From: Erwinia oleae
GTDB lineage: Bacteria; Pseudomonadota; Gammaproteobacteria; Enterobacterales; Enterobacteriaceae
Reading direction: 5' to 3'
Assembly: GCF_000770305.1 (NCBI RefSeq)
Contig: NZ_JNVB01000001.1
Coordinates: 1-64,000, forward strand
DNA length: 64,000 nt
The notes under the pieces are model-generated. The model did not search any database and had not been told where the DNA came from. It saw only the letters and a list, made by a program, of their open reading frames with translations. Positions within the stretch are counted from its first letter, which is position 1. The number at the start of each line of letters is the position of its first letter. The translations under genes and the position numbers were made by a program. Shown here in pieces: positions 9,601-19,590 of the stretch.

Positions 9601-12600
9601 ACCGTCGATATTCCTTTCACGGACGGCACGCTGAACGGCGCGGAAGTCATTGCCGGACAGACGCTGACCGGGCGCACCGGCGTCACCGGTGAAGGGCAGA
9701 CGGTGAGCGTTGTGCTGAACGGCGTCACCTTACAGGGAACGGTGGACGCCGACGGCAACTGGCGCGTGTCGCTGCCCGCCGATCTGCTCCAGGCGCTGCC
9801 GCAGGGCCAGAATCCGGTAAGCGTGAACGTCACCGATCTGGCGGGGAACGCCGCCACGCTCACCGGCAGCGTTGTGGTGGATACGCTGGCGCCGCGTCTG
9901 ACGCTGGAAACACTCTCAGACAACGATCGCCTGAACCTGGCGGATCAGAGCCAGACGCTGACGCTGACCGGCAGCGGCGATCCGGGCGAAACGATCGTGG
10001 TGATGCTGAACGGCACCCACTATATTGCGCGGGTGGCTGAAAACGGCGACTGGCGTGTTGATGTGCCGCCCGACGCGCTGGCAGCGCTTACCGACGGCCG
10101 CTATCAGGTGATCGTTACCAGCACGGACGCCGCCGGCAACGCCACGTCGCTGTCGCGCACGCTTGAGGTCGATCTGACGCCGCCGTCGGTTACGGTCAAC
10201 GAAGCGGCGGGCGACGGCTATCTCAACAGCGTTGAAGGCCTTCAGCCGCTGACGATTGACGGAACGGGCGAAGCCGGCAGCGCCATCACGCTGGAAATCA
10301 ATGACGGCATCTGGCGTACGGTCGTCGATCAAAACGGCCAGTGGTCGGTGACGCTGCCCGCAGACGTCGTCAGCGCGCTGAGCGATGGCCGCTACGCCGT
10401 TAACGTCACCGCCAGCGACCTCGCCGGTAATCGCACCGTGGTGAGCACGTCACTGATAGTCGATAAAACTGCGCCCGTTATCACCCTTCACGACCTGGCG
10501 GAAGACAATGTTATCGACGGCGCGGAACGACAGACGGAGCAGATCCTTAGCGGCACCGCCGACAACGTTGAAGCGGGCCAGACGCTCAGCATCACGTTCA
10601 ACGGCGAAACCTGGTACGCGACCGTACAGTCCGGCGGCGGCTGGCAGGTAACGCTGCCCGCATCGGCCTTCGCCACGCTTGTTGACGGAGACTACACCTT
10701 AAGCGTCAGCGTGACCGATCGCGCAGGTAACGCCGCAGCGGTGGATAAAACGTTCAGCGTCAATGACGCACTCAGCGCAATTGCCTGGCAACCGCTCAGC
10801 GGCGACGGCTATCTCAACGCCGCCGAAGCGCAAAACGATCTGCGGGTTGAAGGCTCATCGGTAAACGTCGCGGAAGGCAGCATTGTCACCTTCACCCTTG
10901 GCGGGCAGATTTACACGGCCACCGTTGCGGCTGACGGAAGCTGGTCGGTGACCGTGCCGTCGGAGGATCTGCAAAACCTGGCGGAAGGGCCACAGCAGGC
11001 ATCCGCCAGCGTTAACGGTACGGCGGTTACCCATCAGGCCACGCTGGAGGTGCACACCGCCAGCGTGCCCGCGCCATCAATGCAAACGCCGTTCGCCGAC
11101 GGCACGCTCAACGGTGCGGAAGCGGGAACCGTGCAAACGCTGAGCGGCAGCACCGGCATCGCGGGCGACGGCCAAACGGTGGTGGTCAACATCGGCGGCA
11201 GCGACTATCGCGCAACGGTGGACAGCGCGGGCAACTGGCAACTGTCGCTGACGCCGCCGGTGTTGCAGGCGCTGTCGCAGGGTGAAAATACCCTCACCGT
11301 GACGGCAAGCGACGTGGCGGGCAACAGCGGGTCGCTGCCGGTGACGATAAACGTCGACACCCTTGCGCCGCAGCTGTCGCTGAATACCATAGCGGGTGAC
11401 GGCGTGATTAATAGCAGCGAAGCGGCGGGGGAGATCACCGTCAGCGGCGGCAGTAACGCACAGCCGGGCGAGATCGTGACCGTCTTGTTCAACGGTCAGC
11501 GCTTCACCACGGCGGTGGACGAGGAGGGGGGCTGGCGGCTTCAGCTTCCGGCGGGGCTGCTGCTTGACAGGCCGGACGGCAGCTATCCGCTCACCGTCAG
11601 CCTCAGCGATGCGGCGGGCAATACCGCCACCGTCAGCGAGGTGGTGCGGCTGGCGATTGTCACGCTACAGCCGACGCTTGCGACGCCGTTTGGTGACGGC
11701 TGGCTGAACATCAGCGAGTCGGGCAGCGATCAGGCTCTGAATGGCACGACGGGCATCAGCGGGCCGGGACAAACGGTGACGGTTAACCTGGCGGGAACGG
11801 ATTACAGCGCCACCGTTGACGCCAGCGGTAACTGGACGCTGCCGGTCAGCGTGGCGATGATGCAGGGGCTGGAACAGGGAGGCAATCCCATTACCGTTAC
11901 CGTACGCGATGCAGAGGGAAACCGCGGCACGGTAAGCAGCAACGTCATTGTCGATTTGACCGCGCCCGATCTGCGCATCAACGACGTTACCGGCGACAAC
12001 GTGATCAACGCGGCAGAGATCGCCCGGCCGGTTTCCATCAGCGGAACGGCGTCGCCGGAGGATGCAGGCCAGCAGATAACGTTGATCTTTAACGGCCAGA
12101 CGTATCAGCAAACGGTGCGTGGCGACGGCAGCTGGCAGTTTGATCTGCCCGCCGGCGCCACGCAGAATCTGGCGGACGGCAGCTATCCGATCAGCGTGAC
12201 CTTAACCGATCGGGCGGGAAACCGCAGCGAGCAAAACCTGACGCTCAACGTGGAGGCATCGCCTGCCAGCATGCCGACGCTCACGATCGATACCGTCTCG
12301 CTGGATGATTACATCAATCGCGCCGAGGCGGGCGACGACCTGATTGTCTCCGGTTCGACCAGCGCGGAGCCGGGGCGCACGGTTACGCTGACGCTGAATG
12401 GCGAAAGCTGGCTCGCGACGGTTGAGCAGGACGGCAGCTGGCGCGTGACCGTTCCGGCCGCCAGCGTGGGCGCGCTGAGCGACGGCGCACAGACTTTCAG
12501 CGCGGCGGTATCCAACAGCGTGGGCAATCCGGCCAGCGTCACGCATCAGGTTACCGTTGTTGCCCAGGCGGCAAACCAGCCCACTCTCACTATTAATCCT

Positions 12601-15600
12601 GTCACCAGCGACGATACTGTTAACAGCCAGGAAGCAGGCAGCGATCTTGAAATAACCGGCGGCAGCCAGCGCCTTGCGCCGGGCAGCGCCGTGGTTGTCA
12701 CACTGAACGGCAAAGCGTATGAAACGGCGGCGGACGCCAGCGGTAACTGGCAGGTCACGGTGCCCGCAGCGGATGTGCAGGCGCTTGATCAGGGCAGCAA
12801 CACCGTTACTGCGTCCGGCAGCGACGTGGCGGGCAATCCTGCCACCGCCAGCGGAACGTTCAATGTGGATACCCGTGCGCCGGTACTTGATGTCGCGCTG
12901 AGCGCAGGCGATACGCTGAATATGGCGGAAGCACTGGCCGGCCTGACGGTCAGCGGCAACACCGAGGCGGGCCTGGCGGTCAGCGTGACGCTTAACGGCA
13001 AAATATGGAGCGTCACGGCAGACAGCGACGGTGCCTGGCAACTGACCATTCCGGCTGGCGAACTACTGCTGCTGGCCGATGGCATCGCCAGTGTTGGCGT
13101 AACGGTAAGCGATGCCAGCGGTAATCAAACCAGCAGCCCGGTCGACCTCAACGTGGCCATCAACACGCTGCCGCTGCTGACGCTGACCACGCCGTTTACT
13201 GATGGTCTGCTCAATGCCGCCGAAGCCGCCGCAGAACAGATCCTGACCGGCCAGGCCACCCATCTTGCGCCAGGCACCGCGGTTATTGTTACCATCGGCG
13301 GCCTGTCCTTTAACGGCGTGGTCGATGAGGAGAGCAACTGGCGCGTGACGATCCCCGCCGGCGCCCTGAGCGTCCTGGATGACGGCGCATTCCAGCTTGC
13401 CGTGAGCGCCGCCGATGCGGCAGGCAACCCGGCCAGCGCGGCGGTCAGCGTCGAACTGCTGGTGAAAAACTCGCCGGAAGCCAGCATCAACACGCCGTTT
13501 GGCGACGGCCTGCTTAACGCGCTGGAGGCGGGCGAGACGCAGATCATCAGCGGAACCACCGGCATCCCCGGCGACGGGCAGACGGTTGTGCTGCTGATCG
13601 ACGGCAGATCTTTCATCACCACCGTTGATGCGCAGGGCTACTGGCAGGCGACGCTGACGCCCGCGCAGCTCGCGGAGATCGGCAACGGAACGCATACGCT
13701 GACGGTGACCGTCAGCGATCGCGCAGGCAACAGCGACAGCGGCAGCCTGAGTTTTGACGCCATCATCACCGGCCTGCCTGCGCCAACGCTGGCAACGCTG
13801 TTTACCGATGGCGTACTGAACGCGGCAGAGGCGGCGTCGGGCGGCGCGCTTTCCGGCACCACCGGTATCACCGGCGCGCAAACCGTGACCATCACGCTTA
13901 ACGGCACGCGCTATCAGGCAGAGGTTGACAGCGCCACCGGCAACTGGAACCTCAACCTGCCCGCCAGCGTGCTGAACCTGCTACCGGACGGCAACTGGCC
14001 GGTTGAGGTGCAGGTCACGGACGGCGTGGGCAATGCGCAAACGGCGAACGGAATGCTGCGGGTCGATATCCATTCGCTGCCCGACGTTACCATCAATTTG
14101 CCATTCGGCGACGGTCAGCTCAACGTGGCGGAAGCGGCGGCCGGGCAAATACTGAGCGGCAATACCGGTAAAGTCGCGCCGGGGCAAACGGTCACCGTCA
14201 GCATTGACGGCGGTACGGCAATCAGCGCTGCTGTTAACGCCAGCGGCGACTGGTCGCTTGCTCTCACGCCCGAACAGCTCACCGCGCCGGGCAGCGGCAC
14301 GCATCAGTTAACGGTTACCGCCACCGACAGCGCGGGCAATCAGGACAGCGCGGATCTGGCGTTTAATGCCCGGCTCAGCCTGCCGGTGCCCACCATCGTT
14401 CAGCCGTTTGGCGATGGCGTGCTGAATATCAGCGAAATGAACAACGCCATTGTGTTTAACGGCACCACCGGCGTCAGCGGCCTGAATCAGGACGTGCAGT
14501 TACGCATTGACGTGGATGGCATCATCTGGACGGGCACGGTAAATGATAACGGCGACTGGGTGGTTGCGTTGCCCGCAGGCGCGCTCGGCGGCCTGAGTAA
14601 TGGTCAGCACAGCATTACCGTCACCGTGACCGACGGCGCGGGCAACAGCAATACGCAGAGCCTGGATTTTGTCGCGTCGCTTAGCGCGCCGCAGCCCACG
14701 ATCAACGTGCCGTTTATTGACGGCTTCCTTAACGGCACAGAGGCGAGCGCGGGCGCATCGCTGTCGGGGAACGCCGGCACGGCGCAGCGGGTGACGGTCA
14801 CCCTTAACGGCACTGCTTATGATGCGGTGGTAAACGGCGACGGAACCTGGACGCTGGCGCTCTCGCCGACGGTGCTCGGTGGACTTGCGCAGGGCCCGCA
14901 AGGCATTACGGTGGTGGCGACCGACGTTGCCGGCAACGCCACCACGCTCACCGGCGATTTCACCGTGGACACGCTGCCGCCTGCCGTTACCATCGTCTCT
15001 TTCGTAGGCGATACATTGACCTATGTGGAGAGCCTGACCACCCAGTTACTGAGTGGCACCACCACCGGCGCGCGTGCGGGCCAGGTCGTGACGGTGACGA
15101 TCGGCAGCGCGACGCTGAGCGGGGTGGTGCAGGCGGATGGCAGCTGGTCGGTTAACGTGACGCCGGAAGCGATGGCGCAACTTGGCAACAGCGGCACCGG
15201 TACGCTGACCGCCACGGTGTCGGACGTGGCGGGCAACATCGCCAGCACCTCTGCCTCCGTTACCGTTGACCTGACGCCACCGTCCGATCCGCTACTTACG
15301 CTGGCGCCGATATCGGGCGATAACATTGTTAACGCCAGCGATGACGCAACGCTGACCATCAGCGGTACCTTTGCCAACCTCAACGCCGCCAACGGCGCAG
15401 TCAGCGGTTCAGTGACCGTTATGCTTAACGGCGAAGCGCTGTCGGAGAGCGCGGTGGTAAACAGCGAAAACGGCAGCTGGCGCATTACGTTGCCCACCGC
15501 CAGCCTGCCGGAAGGCGCGCTGACCGTAACCGCCACGCTCACCACTGACCAGGGCGACACGCTGACCGCCAGCGAACAGCTTCTTGTCGATCGTATTCCG

Positions 15601-18600
15601 CCCGATCTGACCATCGACGCCTTCGCAGGCGACGATCGGCTGAACGGCACAGAAGCCGCGAGCAGCCAGACCATCAGCGGCACCGCCAGCGTGACGGAAG
15701 TGGGACGTCCGGTGACCCTCAGCCTGAACGGCAAAAGCTGGACGGCGATCGTGCAGGCGGACGGAAGCTGGGCGGTGGCGGTGCCCGAGGGGGATCTTCA
15801 GGCGCTCGCTCAGGGCAGCCAGACGCTGACCGCCACCCTCACCGACGCCGCGGGCAACCCCGCCAGCGCGGAACGCACTTTCACCGTTGATACCGCCGCG
15901 CCGCTGCTTCAGGTGGATGCGCTGTTGGGCGACAACCTGCTGAACGCGGCGGATATCGCCACGGCGCAGGTGCTGACCGGACGCGCCGCCGGGGCGGAAG
16001 GGCAAACTATCAGCCTTTACCTCGGCGACAGCAGCCCGATTGCCACGGCGATTGTTGACGCCGACGGCACGTTCCGCATCAACCTGACGCCGGAGGTGCT
16101 TGGCAGCCTGAGCGATGGCGCGCTGGTGTTTGGACTGCGCGTCAGCGACCGCGCGGGTAATCAGACCGACGCCACGCTGACGGTGAATAAAGTGGTCAAC
16201 AGTGCCCTGAACCTGGCGGTTGATCCGCTCTTTGGCGACGGCTTTCTCAACGCTGCCGAAGCCGCCGTCGCGCAAACGATCACCGGCCTGGCCACCTCTG
16301 CCGGCACCGGCGCAACTGTCTCTCTGACCCTTGGCGGCACGACGCTGAGCACCACCGTCGGACAGGATGGCCGCTACGCGCTGGTGGTGCCGCCGGACGT
16401 GCTGGGGCTGATGAGTAACGGTGAATTCCCCCTCAATCTGGTGCTGACCGACGCGGCAGGCAACGTCCGCACGCTGTCGTCCACGGTTACCGCCATTCTG
16501 AACACGCCGGTGTTCAGCGCGCTGGATGGACTGTTTGGCGGCGACAACCGGCTGAATATCGCCGAAGCCGCCGTGGCACAAACCATCGGCGGCACGGTCA
16601 GCGCGGTGGGCGGTTCCACGGTGACCGTCACCCTGGGCGGTAAGTCCTGGCAGAGCCAGGTTGACGCAGGCGGCAACTGGAGCGTAACGCTGCTGCCCGC
16701 TGATTTGGCCGCGCTGGCCAGCGGCACGTTGACGCTTGGCGTGAGGGTGGTCGATCCGGCGGGCAACACCGCCGCCAGCGCGGTGAATGTCGACGTCTTC
16801 ACCGCACAGCCGACGATTACGCTGGGGCCGGTTTTTGGCGACGGCATATTGAATATCGCCGAGTCGAAAATCGCGCAGACTATTGCAGGAACGGTCACCA
16901 ACGTGGCAGCCGGTACGGTAGTGAACCTGACTCTCGGCAGCGCCACCGTGCAGGCGACGGTGGGGCAGAGCGGCGCGTTCACCGCTACCGTTTCGCCGGA
17001 ATTATTGGGTTCGCTGGTTAACGGCACGCTGACCGTGGCGGCCAGTCTGACCGATGCGGCGGGCAACACCGCCCGCGCGTCGGCGAATGCGACGGTAAAA
17101 GTGACCGCGCCGGTCATCACGCTCGATCCGCTGTTTGGCGACGGGCTGCTGAACGCGCTTGATGCGCGCGCCGGGCAGATTCTAAGCGGCACCATCACCG
17201 GCGCAGAGGCCGGCGCCAGAGTGACTGTCTCGTTTGGCAACAGCCAGTTTGTCACCACCACCGCGGCGAACGGCGCCTTTACGCTGGCGCTGACGCCCGT
17301 GATGCTTCAGGGGCTGAGCGACGGTGCGCTGGCGGTGGGCGTCAGCGTCACTGATGCGGCAGGGAATAGCAACAGCGCCTCGGCGACGGCAGTGGTGGGG
17401 ATCCATGCGCTGCCGGTGATTTCGCTTAACCCGCTGTTTGGCGATGGCGTACTCAATCTGGTGGAGTCGCTGGTGACGCAAACCATCAGCGGAACGGTGG
17501 CGAATGCCGCCGCAGGCTCGGTGGTGACGATTGCGCTTGGCAACACTACGGTAGCCGCGACGGTGAATCAGGACGGCACTTTCCGCGCGCAGCTTGCGCC
17601 CGCGCTGCTCAGCACGCTGCTGGACGGCAACCTGACCGTCAGCGCCTCGGTCACCGACGCGGTCGGCAACGTCGCCAGCGTGTCGACGGGCATTCAGGTG
17701 GGCATTCATGCCGCGCCGACCCTGTCGGTCAATACGATTTTTGACGACGGCGTTCTCAGCGCCAGCGATCTGCTGGGGGTTCAGACCATCAGCGGCGTAA
17801 CGGCAAATGTGGCTGCCGGATCGCTGGTCAGCGTGGCGCTGGCGGGCAAAACCTATACCGCGACGGTCAGCAGCGGCGGCGGATGGAGCCTCAGGGTGCC
17901 GAAAGCCGATCTGGCGGTGTTAGCCAACGGCACGCTGACGGTCAGCGCCAGCGTTACGGACAGCTACGGCAACATCGCCACCGGCAGCAACACGCTGAAC
18001 GTGACCGCACAGACGCCACCGACGGTGAGCATCAGCACTATTTTCGGCGATGGCCTGCTCAATGCAGCAGACGCGCAGTCAACGCAGATCATCAGCGGCA
18101 CCGCCACCCAGGCGGAAGGTTCTACCCTCACCGTGCGCGTGGGCGCCAGCACGCTGACCACCACGGTGGGCGCGAACGGCACGTGGAGCGTCTCCGTGCC
18201 GACGCCGGTGCTGGCCGCACTGCCTGACGGGACGGACACCATTACCGCCGCGCTCACCAATGCGGCGGGCAGAGCGGCGAGCGTCTCCGGCAGCGTGCTG
18301 GTCGGGACGCACACCCTGCCCACCGTTGCGCTCACCGCCAGCAGCGTGTTTGGCGGCGACCACTACCTGAATCTCAGCGAAGCGAATGCGGCAAAGACCA
18401 TCAGCGGCACCTCGGCCAATGCGGTGGGCAGCACGGTTTCCGTCACTGTGGCAGGCAATACCCTGACCACCACGGTGGGCGCGAACGGTACCTGGAGCGT
18501 CAGCCTGCCGTCGGCGACGCTGAAGGCCATTCCTGACGGCAGCTATAGCGTGACGGTCACCTTAACCGATGCGGTGGGGAACGTCTCGACCACCAGCGAC

Positions 18601-19590
18601 AGCTTCACGGCAGTAACGCACAACCTGCCCGCCATTGGTGTCGATCCGGTGCTCAGTCTGGTCAACGTGCTGGTAACCGGCCTGACCGTTTCCGGCGGCA
18701 CGCTCAACCTGGCGCAGGGCACCCGGCTTACTATCACCCTGAATGGCAGCACGCAGCAGGTCATCACCGATGCGCTCGGCCGCTACAGCGCGAAATTTAC
18801 CGGTGGACTGCTCTCGACGCTGAGTCTGAACAGCGTTGTGACGGTGACGGCGGTAGACGCGGCAGGCAACCCCGCCTCGACCAGCAACACGCTGGTGGTG
18901 GGCTCACTGCTCCCTGCTGCCGCCACGTCCGCCACGGTTTTGCTTGCAGTGGCGGCGGATGATGACGTCACCGCCAGCGCTCACCATCAGGCGTCGACGC
19001 CGGCGGTGCATGATGCGGCAACCGCAAGCGATACCCACAGCAGTTCGACGGTACCGGAAAGCAGCGTCACACCGTTGACCCCGGTAGTTGAGGAAAACGG
19101 CTATACCATTGGCGGTGTGACCATTGACGTTGCCGACAACCAAAGCCTGACCGGCAACGCGGTCAGCGGAAGCAGTGGCGACGATACGCTCACCCTCAGC
19201 TCGCTGGATTTCAGCCATATCAGCGGCGGTGCGGGCACGGACACGCTGGTTCTTAGTGGCGATCATATGGCGCTGGATTTGACGTCGTTAGGGCTCAGGG
19301 TCGAGCACATTGAAATCATCGATCTTGGCAAAGCAGGGAATAACAGCGTGAAACTCGATCTTAACGAAGCGCTGAACATCACCGATGCGCAACATGACGA
19401 TTTGGTGATCAAAGGCGCTGACGGCAATCGCGTGACGCTGGCCAACGGTGACGATGGCGAGTGGACAATGGCGGGATATCGCACCATAGACGGGCAATCC
19501 TTTGATATTTATCACAATTCAGCGCTGGCCGCGACCAATACGCTGGGCGATGTGCTGGTGCAACACAACCTTCAGGTGCATATCGTCTAG
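6652..19590 (+). CDS. bapA: Giant BapA-like Ig-repeat biofilm adhesin, type I secreted
   Basis: Predicted surface adhesin of 4,312 residues, among the largest bacterial proteins. A BapA-prefix-like N-terminal domain (about 1-115) precedes an Ala/Gly hydrophobic stretch (about 134-165) containing T-A-A-G at 140-143. Then come about 39 Ig-like modules of about 100 residues (183 to about 4083), each opening with a G-D-G-x-L-N-x-x-E-like motif and mostly closing with D-x-A-G-N. A Ser/Thr/His-rich linker leads to a C-terminal type I secretion domain (VC_A0849-like) ending DVLVQHNLQVHIV. There is no Sec signal. ATG 6652 has GAGGT at 6642; an upstream GTG at 6640 is the alternative. Its exporter is encoded at 21962-26654. 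The role in cell-cell or surface attachment is inferred from the Salmonella BapA architecture. Confidence 0.9.
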   Translation: MAQLNDGRAEILSRDDGKLLSRASAGSSHTVVLNQPSVVKIHGTRAMVTEFERHGNDLTVHMRDGSIVHYRQFFLDDIDGDHSELVFDDGSGVPEHALFPVTNEFAEAQTAVAAAPEYESLSSIEPLLLAGSGASGGVITAAGLGALGLVGVTAGAVAAGGGGGSGSDDDGGNVTAPGTSPVVTFDLFTGDAVLSVAEKSSNQILSGSTQNAPEGSVVTITLNGKTYTTAVGSDGGWRVTLPAADLLALSAGSNTINVSVTTGTGASASASENIVVESAVVVPGSPAIDIDPFAGNDRLEREEMQASQIVSGTTRNIEQGQRVAINMGEHTYIAVVGADGRWSVTVPVIHLQVLAQGTLAIVASVNSQAGAIVSTSHTIEVVMPPPSLSLDPLSGDGYLNGIEAQLPLTLSGLTSGVPAGAIVSVTLGASTWQATVNADGSWRTTVPAADLQLLPQGANPVTAIVTLADGTVIQNIPGLSLIVSTLPPSAAIDLPFGDGVLNGPETGVAQTLVGNTGITGAGQTVTVSLGGVSLSGTVASDGSWQITLPPDLLQALPQGSNEIAIVVTDRAGNSATAVTTVNVATTPPPLSLSLPEEALNRSDVMQPVTLVGQSSGSESVTVTLNGEEYVTRVNPDGSWRIDIPAADLQQMGDGSYPVTVTATDAIGNSVTQTGVLVVDVTPPVVTLADVAGDGYLNAAEHGQPLTLNGSAESGAAIVVTLNNVTYSVTPEANGNWQLTIPADVVSALPDGRYTVSVEASDPAGNVAIATQPLIVATAMPEIGLHSLTSDNLLDGAEKQLSQLLTGTVLNVEAGQQITVTLNGESWSGAVQADGNWSVLIPAEAFSGLANGTQDYTVAVSDAAGNAASASGRFDVDNAFSAIAIGVISDDNTINAVEAQNDLPIAGSSRFVAPGARILVRFNGVDYSTTAGENGEWQITVPASALTGLGNSSMEVTAIANDVNGNVVTVTHNLMTLVDPNFALTVDIPFTDGTLNGAEVIAGQTLTGRTGVTGEGQTVSVVLNGVTLQGTVDADGNWRVSLPADLLQALPQGQNPVSVNVTDLAGNAATLTGSVVVDTLAPRLTLETLSDNDRLNLADQSQTLTLTGSGDPGETIVVMLNGTHYIARVAENGDWRVDVPPDALAALTDGRYQVIVTSTDAAGNATSLSRTLEVDLTPPSVTVNEAAGDGYLNSVEGLQPLTIDGTGEAGSAITLEINDGIWRTVVDQNGQWSVTLPADVVSALSDGRYAVNVTASDLAGNRTVVSTSLIVDKTAPVITLHDLAEDNVIDGAERQTEQILSGTADNVEAGQTLSITFNGETWYATVQSGGGWQVTLPASAFATLVDGDYTLSVSVTDRAGNAAAVDKTFSVNDALSAIAWQPLSGDGYLNAAEAQNDLRVEGSSVNVAEGSIVTFTLGGQIYTATVAADGSWSVTVPSEDLQNLAEGPQQASASVNGTAVTHQATLEVHTASVPAPSMQTPFADGTLNGAEAGTVQTLSGSTGIAGDGQTVVVNIGGSDYRATVDSAGNWQLSLTPPVLQALSQGENTLTVTASDVAGNSGSLPVTINVDTLAPQLSLNTIAGDGVINSSEAAGEITVSGGSNAQPGEIVTVLFNGQRFTTAVDEEGGWRLQLPAGLLLDRPDGSYPLTVSLSDAAGNTATVSEVVRLAIVTLQPTLATPFGDGWLNISESGSDQALNGTTGISGPGQTVTVNLAGTDYSATVDASGNWTLPVSVAMMQGLEQGGNPITVTVRDAEGNRGTVSSNVIVDLTAPDLRINDVTGDNVINAAEIARPVSISGTASPEDAGQQITLIFNGQTYQQTVRGDGSWQFDLPAGATQNLADGSYPISVTLTDRAGNRSEQNLTLNVEASPASMPTLTIDTVSLDDYINRAEAGDDLIVSGSTSAEPGRTVTLTLNGESWLATVEQDGSWRVTVPAASVGALSDGAQTFSAAVSNSVGNPASVTHQVTVVAQAANQPTLTINPVTSDDTVNSQEAGSDLEITGGSQRLAPGSAVVVTLNGKAYETAADASGNWQVTVPAADVQALDQGSNTVTASGSDVAGNPATASGTFNVDTRAPVLDVALSAGDTLNMAEALAGLTVSGNTEAGLAVSVTLNGKIWSVTADSDGAWQLTIPAGELLLLADGIASVGVTVSDASGNQTSSPVDLNVAINTLPLLTLTTPFTDGLLNAAEAAAEQILTGQATHLAPGTAVIVTIGGLSFNGVVDEESNWRVTIPAGALSVLDDGAFQLAVSAADAAGNPASAAVSVELLVKNSPEASINTPFGDGLLNALEAGETQIISGTTGIPGDGQTVVLLIDGRSFITTVDAQGYWQATLTPAQLAEIGNGTHTLTVTVSDRAGNSDSGSLSFDAIITGLPAPTLATLFTDGVLNAAEAASGGALSGTTGITGAQTVTITLNGTRYQAEVDSATGNWNLNLPASVLNLLPDGNWPVEVQVTDGVGNAQTANGMLRVDIHSLPDVTINLPFGDGQLNVAEAAAGQILSGNTGKVAPGQTVTVSIDGGTAISAAVNASGDWSLALTPEQLTAPGSGTHQLTVTATDSAGNQDSADLAFNARLSLPVPTIVQPFGDGVLNISEMNNAIVFNGTTGVSGLNQDVQLRIDVDGIIWTGTVNDNGDWVVALPAGALGGLSNGQHSITVTVTDGAGNSNTQSLDFVASLSAPQPTINVPFIDGFLNGTEASAGASLSGNAGTAQRVTVTLNGTAYDAVVNGDGTWTLALSPTVLGGLAQGPQGITVVATDVAGNATTLTGDFTVDTLPPAVTIVSFVGDTLTYVESLTTQLLSGTTTGARAGQVVTVTIGSATLSGVVQADGSWSVNVTPEAMAQLGNSGTGTLTATVSDVAGNIASTSASVTVDLTPPSDPLLTLAPISGDNIVNASDDATLTISGTFANLNAANGAVSGSVTVMLNGEALSESAVVNSENGSWRITLPTASLPEGALTVTATLTTDQGDTLTASEQLLVDRIPPDLTIDAFAGDDRLNGTEAASSQTISGTASVTEVGRPVTLSLNGKSWTAIVQADGSWAVAVPEGDLQALAQGSQTLTATLTDAAGNPASAERTFTVDTAAPLLQVDALLGDNLLNAADIATAQVLTGRAAGAEGQTISLYLGDSSPIATAIVDADGTFRINLTPEVLGSLSDGALVFGLRVSDRAGNQTDATLTVNKVVNSALNLAVDPLFGDGFLNAAEAAVAQTITGLATSAGTGATVSLTLGGTTLSTTVGQDGRYALVVPPDVLGLMSNGEFPLNLVLTDAAGNVRTLSSTVTAILNTPVFSALDGLFGGDNRLNIAEAAVAQTIGGTVSAVGGSTVTVTLGGKSWQSQVDAGGNWSVTLLPADLAALASGTLTLGVRVVDPAGNTAASAVNVDVFTAQPTITLGPVFGDGILNIAESKIAQTIAGTVTNVAAGTVVNLTLGSATVQATVGQSGAFTATVSPELLGSLVNGTLTVAASLTDAAGNTARASANATVKVTAPVITLDPLFGDGLLNALDARAGQILSGTITGAEAGARVTVSFGNSQFVTTTAANGAFTLALTPVMLQGLSDGALAVGVSVTDAAGNSNSASATAVVGIHALPVISLNPLFGDGVLNLVESLVTQTISGTVANAAAGSVVTIALGNTTVAATVNQDGTFRAQLAPALLSTLLDGNLTVSASVTDAVGNVASVSTGIQVGIHAAPTLSVNTIFDDGVLSASDLLGVQTISGVTANVAAGSLVSVALAGKTYTATVSSGGGWSLRVPKADLAVLANGTLTVSASVTDSYGNIATGSNTLNVTAQTPPTVSISTIFGDGLLNAADAQSTQIISGTATQAEGSTLTVRVGASTLTTTVGANGTWSVSVPTPVLAALPDGTDTITAALTNAAGRAASVSGSVLVGTHTLPTVALTASSVFGGDHYLNLSEANAAKTISGTSANAVGSTVSVTVAGNTLTTTVGANGTWSVSLPSATLKAIPDGSYSVTVTLTDAVGNVSTTSDSFTAVTHNLPAIGVDPVLSLVNVLVTGLTVSGGTLNLAQGTRLTITLNGSTQQVITDALGRYSAKFTGGLLSTLSLNSVVTVTAVDAAGNPASTSNTLVVGSLLPAAATSATVLLAVAADDDVTASAHHQASTPAVHDAATASDTHSSSTVPESSVTPLTPVVEENGYTIGGVTIDVADNQSLTGNAVSGSSGDDTLTLSSLDFSHISGGAGTDTLVLSGDHMALDLTSLGLRVEHIEIIDLGKAGNNSVKLDLNEALNITDAQHDDLVIKGADGNRVTLANGDDGEWTMAGYRTIDGQSFDIYHNSALAATNTLGDVLVQHNLQVHIV
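7069..7080 (+). other. TAAG motif in the adhesin N-terminal region (possible LapG-type cleavage site)
   Basis: Codons for Thr-Ala-Ala-Gly at residues 140-143 of the giant adhesin, just ahead of the hydrophobic glycine-rich stretch. In LapA-type adhesins the periplasmic protease LapG cuts between the two alanines of such a motif to release the adhesin. The motif is short, so chance is possible, and no LapG or LapD gene is in this window. Confidence 0.3.
7198..18900 (+). repeat. Tandem array of about 39 Ig-like modules in bapA
   Basis: Hand count of the module-opening motif (for example SGDGYLNAAEA, PFGDGVLNGPE, LFGDGLLNALD) gives 39 units, the last degenerate, at an average of about 300 bases each. 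Modules are diverged at DNA level. Those near the C-terminal end (nt about 16200-18600) form a more uniform group with the LFGDG opening. Such arrays are prone to recombination and to short-read assembly collapse. Confidence 0.85.
7831..11679 (+). repeat. Higher-order five-module repeat, period about 1.48 kb
   Basis: Modules 3-7 and 8-12 correspond one to one, and modules 13-15 begin a third copy. Equivalent codons of modules 3, 8 and 13 lie at 7831, 9313 and 10798, that is 1,482 and 1,485 bases apart. The correspondence is clearest at modules 6/11 (ADVVSAL-x-DGRY) and 7/12 (LNVEAGQ or DNVEAGQ, then an ALSAIA or AFSAIA junction). Confidence 0.75.

Noticed and set aside
6640..19590. RTX calcium-binding nonapeptide repeats in the adhesin
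   Set aside because: Only isolated GGAGTDTL- or GSSGDDTL-like stretches occur near the C-terminus; no true GGxGxDxUx tandem array, so the call is the Ig-repeat BapA type.
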